Assembly: GCF_052115865.1 (NCBI RefSeq)
Contig: NZ_JBQKME010000002.1
Span: 231,564 to 295,563 of the forward strand
Direction of reading: 5' to 3'
Source: Fundicoccus_A sp052115865
GTDB lineage: Bacteria > Bacillota > Bacilli > Lactobacillales > Aerococcaceae
DNA length: 64,000 nt
Of this stretch, positions 18,425 to 24,631 are shown piece by piece. How positions within the stretch are numbered: the first letter of the stretch is position 1; every line of letters begins with the position of its first letter. The position numbers were made by a program, and so were the translations under genes. A model generated the notes under the pieces. The model had not been told where the DNA came from. It ran no database searches and worked only from the letters and a program-made list of their open reading frames with translations.

Positions 18425-19420
18425 TTATTCTGACTCGTCATCTGATTCTGATTCTGATTCATCTTTTGATGATGACTCATCAGTAGATTCTTCAGATTCT
18501 TCTTCATCTTTTAATGACACTTCAATTGTTTCTTCGTTACCTTCAGCTGCAGCTTGCATTAATAATAAAGTATATTTTTTGAATGCTTCACTTGTTTCTG
18601 TAGCACCTGAAACAACATCAACTTCATTAGGATTTTGTGATTCTAATAAACTTGCAACTAATTCTTCTACAACTTCACCAAATTTGTTGCCAGTATGCTC
18701 TTCTAATAATTTGTTATATTCCTCATCTTCTGACTTCAAGTTTCCTTCATCGTCTACCATATCATAATTAGCTTCAGCAATTTCGCCGTCTTTAACTACG
18801 ATTGTATAACGGTGAGCCCAACCATGATCATCCGCATCCGTTTCAAGTGAATATTCACCATCTTGTAACTCTAAATCTTCAGGATTAACAACTACTTCAG
18901 ATGCTGATTCAGTTGACTCTTCTGATTCGTCTGACTCGTCGGTTGACTCTTCAGATTCTTCTGCTGATTCCTCTGACTCGTCGGTTGATTCTTCTGATTC
19001 TTCTGCTGATTCATCAGACTCGTCGGTTGATTCTTCTGATTCTTCTGCTGATTCCTCTGACTCGTCGGTTGATTCTTCTGATTTCTCCGCTGATTCTTCA
19101 GACTCTTCTTCAGATTCTTCGGACTCTTCTTCAGATTCTTCGGACTCTTCTTCAGATTCTTCGGACTCTTCTTCAGATTCTTCGGACTCTTCTTCAGATT
19201 CTTCGGACTCTTCCTCAGACTCTTCAGATTCTTCCTCAGACTCTTCTACTACTTCAACAGATTCTACTTCTACACTAACTTCTTCTTCAACAGATTCCAC
19301 TACAGTACTTGTTGCTTCCTCTACTGATTCAACAGATTCTTGTGAGTCACCACAAGCTGCTAAAACCATCATTGAAGCCAGTAAAATTGAACCTCTAGTT
19401 AATAATTTTTTCATTTCCAT
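18425..19420 (-). CDS. FMN-binding-domain lipoprotein with long Ser/Glu arm (PplA-like)
   Basis: 331 residues from the ATG at 19418-19420, which lies 11 bases after AAGGAG. Lipobox LAAC gives Cys23 as the lipidation site. Residues ~30-185 are a repeat arm of SEE, ESEESEE and, farther on, ESTDESEESAE units with virtually no hydrophobic residues. Residues ~195-300 form an FMN_bind domain ending in VDVVSGATETSEAF; the Thr of SGAT is the usual ApbE flavinylation site. A short acidic tail follows. I infer a lipid-anchored flavoprotein held out through the wall, comparable to Listeria PplA, with ApbE (14198-15310) as its modifying enzyme. The arm is encoded by a tandem degenerate DNA repeat and could vary in length. 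Confidence 0.88.
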   Translation of the reverse strand: MEMKKLLTRGSILLASMMVLAACGDSQESVESVEEATSTVVESVEEEVSVEVESVEVVEESEEESEESEEESEESEEESEESEEESEESEEESEESEEESEESEEESEESAEKSEESTDESEESAEESEESTDESDESAEESEESTDESEESAEESEESTDESDESEESTESASEVVVNPEDLELQDGEYSLETDADDHGWAHRYTIVVKDGEIAEANYDMVDDEGNLKSEDEEYNKLLEEHTGNKFGEVVEELVASLLESQNPNEVDVVSGATETSEAFKKYTLLLMQAAAEGNEETIEVSLKDEEESEESTDESSSKDESESESDDESE

Positions 19421-19850
19421 TATGAAATACACTCCTTAAACAGTCTGTCTTTCAAAAACATAATTTCATATTAAACTAAATCTTTTTTTTTGTCTAGTTA
19501 ACACAATTATATAATTAAAATAATTTTATTATATTAAATATTTTGGGACAAAATAAACTTTTGATAGTGCTGTTTCTTGGCATACTAATGAGCTAAGTTG
19601 CTTGTTTTGTTATTATCTATAAATTTAAACTATAAATATCCTGAATACATTTTATATCAATCAGTTGCATTTCTAAGTAACATTAAAGACTTGTTGAGCC
19701 TGTCTTTATTTAGATAAAAGCTATTTTAGAATTCAACCAATGCCATTTAAGGAAAAAAAGGCAATAAAATAAACAGAAGCCACTACTTCATAAATGAAAT
19801 AGTGATTTCTGTTTATTTAGATAACTGAAACCTTTTAACTCTCTTAAAGC
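19421..19850. other. 430-bp AT-rich gap
   Basis: No gene seen. It holds the upstream region of the FMN-binding lipoprotein gene and the prsA terminator at its right end; otherwise only AT-rich sequence without clear structure. Confidence 0.5.
19768..19818 (-). terminator. prsA terminator, near-copy of the 18325 terminator
   Basis: TAAACAGAA pairs with TTCTGTTTA around CACTA/TAGTG. The loop sequence is also close to that of the hairpin at 18325-18370. Confidence 0.8.
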
Positions 19851-20867
19851 TTACTCTGCATCTTCTGTTGACTCTTCTTCTACAGTCTCTTCTGTTGCTG
19901 ATTCTTCTGTGGCAGCAGATTCTTCCGCGTCTGTTGATTCTTCAGTTTCTGCTTCACCTTCAGCAGGAGCTGCCAACGCAATTAAGTCATCAATTGCATG
20001 TGTTAAATCTTCATCATTAATTTGTACATTCGCTTCTTGAACTAAACGTCCAATAATTCCGAATGCATAAGCTGAATCTTCTAAACGACTATTAATATAT
20101 TGTAACTCTACTTCTTCACGCACTTCTTCTAAAGGTGCTTTTGAACCGTTATTGATTGTACGGATTACGTGAAAACCAAAGTTTGATTCAACAGGTTCTT
20201 GTGTCATTTCACCATTTTCTTGCGAAACAACCGCTTCTTCAAATTCAGGAACCATTTGACCAGTTGTGAATGATCCTAAAAGACCTCCGTTTGAAGCAGA
20301 ACTATCAAGTGAAACTTCTTGAGCTACGGCATCAAATTCTTCGCCATTATTAATTCGTTCAATAACATCATATGCTTCTTCTTCAGTTTCAACTAAAATA
20401 TGTTGTGCTTCCATAATTGGAGAATATTCATTGTCATAATAGCTTTGAATAGCTTCATCTGACATATCTGTATTTTGTTCAATTACTGATTGAAATAAAT
20501 TACGTAAGTAAATTTGTTCAGTAAATTCTTCAGTCGAACCTAATTGTTGGTAAGCTAATAATTGATCAAAAACTTCTTGTCCACCAGCTTCATCAATTTG
20601 TCCTTGTACTTCTTCTTCTGCTGCGGTTCTTAAAGCAGTTGCATCAGGAACACTATTTTCAAGGACCATTTCTAAAATAAGTGTACGTAAAGTTACGTCT
20701 CCTGCAACGGCTTTTAACTCTTGATAAAATTCCTCTTGCGTTATTTCTTTATCACCAACAGTTGCAATAACACCATCTTCTTGTGCTAGTACTGCTGTTT
20801 GAAATACTCCACCTAAGGCAACAAATGATGTTGTTGCTACAATTATTTTCTTAAAACTTTTTTTCAT
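19851..20867 (-). CDS. prsA: Foldase PrsA (parvulin-type peptidyl-prolyl isomerase), non-lipoprotein form
   Basis: 338-residue extracytoplasmic chaperone that folds secreted proteins. The parvulin domain spans about residues 150-245 (MEAQHILVETEEEAYDVIERI, GGLLGSFTTGQMVPEFEEA, NFGFHVIRTI); flanking helical chaperone lobes precede and follow. The signal peptide ends TAVLAQ: the cysteine of the usual lipobox is missing, so this PrsA should be cut by signal peptidase I. The last 45 residues are acidic and Ser/Thr-rich (EESTDAEESAATEES). A conserved hit-ytxH-prsA neighbourhood is also seen in Bacillus. Could be one of two PrsA paralogues. Confidence 0.92.
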   Translation of the reverse strand: MKKSFKKIIVATTSFVALGGVFQTAVLAQEDGVIATVGDKEITQEEFYQELKAVAGDVTLRTLILEMVLENSVPDATALRTAAEEEVQGQIDEAGGQEVFDQLLAYQQLGSTEEFTEQIYLRNLFQSVIEQNTDMSDEAIQSYYDNEYSPIMEAQHILVETEEEAYDVIERINNGEEFDAVAQEVSLDSSASNGGLLGSFTTGQMVPEFEEAVVSQENGEMTQEPVESNFGFHVIRTINNGSKAPLEEVREEVELQYINSRLEDSAYAFGIIGRLVQEANVQINDEDLTHAIDDLIALAAPAEGEAETEESTDAEESAATEESATEETVEEESTEDAE

Positions 20868-20960
20868 TTAGAAAATCGACTCCTATTTATTAATTTTTTT
20901 AACTAACAAAGTACACTATACCATTAAATATTAGTCAAACTAAAGCGAATACAAGAAACT

Positions 20961-21317
20961 TTAAGAAATTTCATTAAAATTTTCTATATTAACTTCAATA
21001 CTTTGTTGCAATCTTTCTGCACGATCTTTAATTCTACGCATTCTAGGCTGCGTTTCTTCTTGAAAATGTTTCAAAGATAACTGAATATCTTCCGATGCTG
21101 TTTGAGCACTTGAAAGACCTTCTTTTGTCAAACGTTCAATAGCCATTCTTAAATTATCAACTTTAAAACGAACATCATTAACGTCTTCAGTCGTTTGATC
21201 CACAAAGTCTTTAAGATTTTGTCTTGTTTCACGACCACTAGCTGGAGCATTCATTAATCCAGCTATACCTCCAAATACTGCTCCCCAAAATAACCCACTT
21301 CCAAATCCTGCCATCAT
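20961..21317 (-). CDS. YtxH-domain protein
   Basis: 118 residues with an N-terminal glycine-rich hydrophobic segment (GFGSGLFWGAVFGGIAGLMNAP) followed by SGRETRQNLKDF, the YtxH family signature, and a helical remainder. Homologues are small membrane-associated, often stress-related proteins of unknown biochemical role. The start at 21315-21317 is five bases after AAGGAG; the next ATG is also possible. It begins a few bases after hit and precedes prsA. Confidence 0.8.
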   Translation of the reverse strand: MMAGFGSGLFWGAVFGGIAGLMNAPASGRETRQNLKDFVDQTTEDVNDVRFKVDNLRMAIERLTKEGLSSAQTASEDIQLSLKHFQEETQPRMRRIKDRAERLQQSIEVNIENFNEIS

Positions 21318-21326
21318 TCCCACTCC

Positions 21327-21752
21327 TTATTTTATAGATTGGTTAATGCTATTAGCAATTTCACTAAGTTCTTCTTGCTGATATTTATTTTGATTATTTT
21401 CAAATTTAAGCGCAAAACCTTCATCTTCTTGGTAACGAGGAATTAGGTGAATATGTGAATGAAAAACTGATTGGTATGCTAGAGCTTCATTGTTATTAAC
21501 CAAATTCAAGCCTTTCATATCAGGAAACGCCTCTTTTAATGCACGTGCTAATTTAGGCACACGGGCAAAGAAATCAGCCGCTAATGTTTCATCTAATTCA
21601 TAAATATCTTTAACATGCTCTTTTGGAATGACTAAAGTATGTCCTTTCGTCACCTGAGAAATATCTAAGAAGGCATAAACTTTATCATCCTCATAAACTT
21701 TTGACGAAGGAATTTCACCATTAATTATTTTGCAAAAAATACAATCATTCAT
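21327..21752 (-). CDS. hit: HIT family nucleotide hydrolase
   Basis: 141-residue histidine-triad protein. CIFCKIINGEIPS near the N-terminus and HSHIHLIPRY (the His triad) near residue 95-105 are diagnostic; these enzymes hydrolyse AMP-linked phosphoramidates and similar nucleotides. The start ATG 21750-21752 lies eight bases after AGGAG; an upstream TTG in frame is too close to it. Heads the hit-ytxH-(prsA) cluster. Confidence 0.93.
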   Translation of the reverse strand: MNDCIFCKIINGEIPSSKVYEDDKVYAFLDISQVTKGHTLVIPKEHVKDIYELDETLAADFFARVPKLARALKEAFPDMKGLNLVNNNEALAYQSVFHSHIHLIPRYQEDEGFALKFENNQNKYQQEELSEIANSINQSIK

Positions 21753-21855
21753 CAAACTAACTCCTATCTGCTTATTTAGCTATCATTATCAGAATACTTA
21801 TGATGATATTTTAACATAAACGAACGATAAGCTAAAGAATCCCCACACCCTTTAA

Positions 21856-21865
21856 AATAAATATC
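21856..21865 (-). repeat. GATATTTATT word upstream of hit
   Basis: Reads AATAAATATCACT on the plus strand; intergenic, about 100 bases before hit. Confidence 0.6.
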
Positions 21866-22019
21866 ACTATCTTTATACCATGGCATGCTTACCTCAATCT
21901 AAACAAATCAATAAATTTCATTTATCAAGAAAATTCATACTATATTCATAATTACTTCATAAAAAAGATTGTTCTTCAATCTTATTTCGATTATTCATCA
22001 CTAATCTATGCATTTCATA

Positions 22020-22028
22020 TGCTATAAT
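22020..22028 (+). promoter_or_regulatory. Extended -10 promoter of the 22078 gene
   Basis: TGCTATAAT fits TGnTATAAT, 50 bases before the ATG. Confidence 0.5.
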
Positions 22029-22077
22029 ATTCAAGTAAGGAAGAGAATTATATTAGCATAATTAAGGAGGTACATTT

Positions 22078-22779
22078 ATGTTAAATATACGATTTAATTT
22101 ATATAAAAAAACAATCATCTCATTGATTATTGCCTTTTCTGTTTTCACATTATCAAATGTAACGGTTATTGCTCAAAGTGATGCTGAAGATACTGAGATT
22201 GAATATGTACAATCTGAAGGGACAGATTTTGATTCATTTATACCCTACTCTCAATTTGTGAAGTATCAATATTTAGGCAATGGGTCAAATTTTTCAATTA
22301 AAGATATTATCATGGAATATACACCCGATGCGAACGGGGTATTTCAAGTAACAGAGTTCACCGGAGACCAGGCAAAAGCCTTCATCTATCAAAAACGTGA
22401 AACGGGTCTCTATGAACTTGCCTTCTTTGATCAATATCACGATGTGGAAGATTTAAGATATTCAACTGATGCAACGGATGGCGTTGATTCACTTATTTTA
22501 CCTGCCAATTTAAGTGTCGGTTATACTTATCAATCTGGTTATAATAATGAAGCTATCCGCACCATTATTGACAAGTATTCTATCGTCACGATAGGTAATA
22601 TTAGTTATGAAGATGTCTTTTTAATTGAAGAGCAATCGACAAGTAATGGTCAAAATATGAAAAAACAATTCTACTTTGCGCCTCAATATGGGATTATCCA
22701 AGTAGATCAAATTCATAGTGATGGCAGTACATCTCCACTCATGCAACTATCACATACAGAAGGATTTATAGGTCACTAA
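22078..22779 (+). CDS. Secreted protein of unknown function
   Basis: 233 residues with a clear signal peptide (positively charged start, hydrophobic IISLIIAFSVFTLSNVTVIA, cut near residue 32). The mature part is beta-rich with many Tyr, Asp and Gln and no cysteine, and no motif I recognise. Start follows AAGGAGG. Followed directly by a strong terminator and then the tRNA-Arg gene, so it is monocistronic. It may belong to a lineage-specific family. Confidence 0.75.
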   Translation: MLNIRFNLYKKTIISLIIAFSVFTLSNVTVIAQSDAEDTEIEYVQSEGTDFDSFIPYSQFVKYQYLGNGSNFSIKDIIMEYTPDANGVFQVTEFTGDQAKAFIYQKRETGLYELAFFDQYHDVEDLRYSTDATDGVDSLILPANLSVGYTYQSGYNNEAIRTIIDKYSIVTIGNISYEDVFLIEEQSTSNGQNMKKQFYFAPQYGIIQVDQIHSDGSTSPLMQLSHTEGFIGH

Positions 22780-22795
22780 AATTAATTTTTACTTT

Positions 22796-22830
22796 AAAAT
22801 CATGTTTTTGCCTTGCAAAAACATGATTTT
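22796..22830 (+). terminator. Terminator after the 22078 gene
   Basis: Perfect 15-bp stem AAAATCATGTTTTTG / CAAAAACATGATTTT with a five-base loop. Confidence 0.9.
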
Positions 22831-22852
22831 GTTAGTATTATGAGAAAGTTAG

Positions 22853-22924
22853 GTCAGCGTAGTGTAATGGATATCACACAAGATTCCGGTTCTTGTAATG
22901 GGGGTTCGATTCCCTTCGCTGATG
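22853..22924 (+). tRNA. tRNA-Arg(CCG)
   Basis: Cloverleaf: acceptor GTCAGCG / CGCTGAT (G1-U72 is a wobble), D arm with AATGG, anticodon stem CAAGA / TCTTG with loop TTCCGGT giving anticodon CCG (codon CGG), four-base variable loop, T arm with loop TTCGATT. No CCA is encoded. The gene stands alone, followed by a GCACC..GGTGC hairpin with T run. Confidence 0.9.
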
Positions 22925-22932
22925 TTATAGAA

Positions 22933-22958
22933 ACGCACCTAAAAGGTGCTTTTTTCAT
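22933..22958 (+). terminator. tRNA-Arg terminator
   Basis: GCACCT / AGGTGC hairpin followed by six T, 10 bases after the tRNA. Confidence 0.75.
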
Positions 22959-22985
22959 ATCTTTTTTCAAATTTTGGAGGTTTAT

Positions 22986-23570
22986 ATGTCAAGAAAAAAT
23001 AATAATCGTATGATGGTTTATATAGCGACGCTGGCTGCCCAAGCGGTTATTATCAGCCTGCTTGAGCGCTTTATCCCCTCTCCTTTTGCTTTTGCCCCAG
23101 GTGCTAAACTCGGTTTATCAAATTTAATATCTGTCATTGCTATCTTTACTTTGCCTTTTAGATACAGTCTTCAAGTTGTCCTTTTAAAATTTGTCCTGAC
23201 TGCTCTTTTAGGTGGAACATTATCAACCTTTATCTATAGTTTTTCAGGTGGAATGCTGAGTTACTTTATGATGTTACTGGTCAAACAGTTAGGTCCAAAA
23301 CGTGTTAGTATTATCGGAATTTCCATTCTCGGTGGTGTGATGCATAATGTCGGCCAGCTAAGTGCAGCCGCTCTTATGGCTCAATCTTGGTCTGTTTTAA
23401 ATTACCTACCGGTTTTATCTATCAGCGGAATGTTAGCAGGTTTTGCTGTGGGAATTGGTGGAAATTATTTACTGAACCGAATTTCCGTTTTACGTGTTTA
23501 CCATACAGAATTAACAGTATCTGACAACCAAGCATCATGGTTAAATCCAATTGAAGAAACTGAAAAATAA
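22986..23570 (+). CDS. Gx transporter family protein (COG4769; EetB-like)
   Basis: 194-residue membrane protein with about five helices and the family segments PSPFAFAPGAKLGLSNLISVIA and GGVMHNVGQLSAAALM. Once labelled heptaprenyl diphosphate synthase component I, it is now regarded as an ECF-S-like membrane protein. The family co-occurs with NusG-II and ApbE genes and, as I recall, includes EetB of the Listeria extracellular electron transfer locus. The start ATG 22986 follows GGAGG; the TTG four codons earlier overlaps that site. No polyprenyl synthase gene follows. Confidence 0.85.
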   Translation: MSRKNNNRMMVYIATLAAQAVIISLLERFIPSPFAFAPGAKLGLSNLISVIAIFTLPFRYSLQVVLLKFVLTALLGGTLSTFIYSFSGGMLSYFMMLLVKQLGPKRVSIIGISILGGVMHNVGQLSAAALMAQSWSVLNYLPVLSISGMLAGFAVGIGGNYLLNRISVLRVYHTELTVSDNQASWLNPIEETEK

Positions 23571-23586
23571 TTAATGATTTCCAAAC

Positions 23587-23630
23587 AAAGACCCCATAAG
23601 CATTGTGTTAACAATGTTTATGGGGTCTTT
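23587..23630. terminator. Bidirectional terminator between the Gx gene and yhaM
   Basis: AAAGACCCCATAA..CATTGT pairs with ACAATG..TTATGGGGTCTTT; shared by convergent genes. Confidence 0.9.
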
Positions 23631-23636
23631 AATGTA

Positions 23637-23646
23637 GATATTTATT
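23637..23646 (+). repeat. GATATTTATT word at the yhaM stop
   Basis: The word overlaps the TAA of yhaM (AAATAAATATC on the minus strand). Confidence 0.6.
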
Positions 23647-24586
23647 TAAAGGTTGGACGATACATGCTTCGGCGATCCATTGGATAAATGGCTTCACTGA
23701 ATTCACCTGGTTTTGTTTTTGAAGTGGCTGATAAAATCATATTAACGGATGCATCTAAATTATCAATCATATGAATAACCTCAGCTTCCAGTAACCTTGG
23801 TGTCACAGGACTTCCATATTCCAACTTACCATGATGTGATAATACCACATGCTTTAACAAGACAATTGCTTCATGATCCGTATTAATCCCTATTTCTAGA
23901 CATGCCCGATCAATCATTTCATTAATAATCACAATATGACCTAATAATTGGCCTTTAAATGTATATTCCGTCGACATTGGGCCACTTAACTCAATTGTCT
24001 TGCCTAAATCATGTAAGATGATACCACCAATTAATAGGCTAGAATTCAATTCAGTATAGACAGTCAACAGATGACGCGCAATTTTCAACATGGTTGTCGT
24101 ATGATAGCTCAAGCCACCAGCAAGTGCATGATGGTTTCTTTTTGCTGCTGGAAAAGTATAGAAGTCGTTATCTACTTGATTTAAAATTTTACGAACAACA
24201 CGTGCGATGTTCGGCTCTCTAATTTCAAATAAAGCTTCATTCAATTCTTCTTGCAATACTTCTTTCTTAATATCAATTCTTTCAACATACAGTGTCGGAT
24301 CATCTGGTTCGCCTGCTTCAGCTAGACGAATAGCCTTTATTTTAACTTGAGGCTGTCCTTGATAGGTATCACGTTCCCCGCGGAGAAAAACCACTCTTCC
24401 TGTTTGAAAAGTTGAAATTTCTTTTTCCGTTGCGGACCAATACATCCCATCAATGGAACCTGAACGATCTTGAAAGGTAAAAGCAATAAAAGGATTCCCA
24501 TTGCGGGCTGTTTTAACATCGGCTGTTTTAATTAAAACGAACAAACTGAACTCTTCGCCATTTTCAATATCATAAATATGTTTCAT
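23642..24586 (-). CDS. yhaM: 3'-5' exoribonuclease YhaM
   Basis: 314 residues, exactly the usual length, starting at the ATG 24584-24586 five bases after AGGAGG; the 14 residues upstream in frame are rejected. N-terminal OB-fold nucleic-acid domain (GNPFIAFTFQDRSGSIDGMYW), then an HD phosphohydrolase domain with HHALAGGLSYHTTTML and the metal pair in LHDLGK. It degrades RNA (and ssDNA) from the 3' end and polishes terminator tails. Encoded four dozen bases after yhaN, as the third gene of yhaO-yhaN-yhaM. Confidence 0.95.
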   Translation of the reverse strand: MKHIYDIENGEEFSLFVLIKTADVKTARNGNPFIAFTFQDRSGSIDGMYWSATEKEISTFQTGRVVFLRGERDTYQGQPQVKIKAIRLAEAGEPDDPTLYVERIDIKKEVLQEELNEALFEIREPNIARVVRKILNQVDNDFYTFPAAKRNHHALAGGLSYHTTTMLKIARHLLTVYTELNSSLLIGGIILHDLGKTIELSGPMSTEYTFKGQLLGHIVIINEMIDRACLEIGINTDHEAIVLLKHVVLSHHGKLEYGSPVTPRLLEAEVIHMIDNLDASVNMILSATSKTKPGEFSEAIYPMDRRSMYRPTFK

Positions 24587-24631
24587 TTCTTCCTCCTGAC
24601 GTTTTTCATTCATTTTTGTTTTCCACAATCA

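Larger units (their letters stand above)
21753..22077. other. 325-bp divergent intergenic region
   Basis: Lies between hit (minus) and the secreted-protein gene (plus). It contains one GATATTTATT word (21856-21865) and an extended -10 box at 22020-22028; nothing else is recognisable. Confidence 0.5.

Noticed and set aside
18901..19278. 125-residue Leu/Arg-rich plus-strand reading frame
   Set aside because: Shadow of the Ser/Glu arm of the FMN-binding lipoprotein on the opposite strand.
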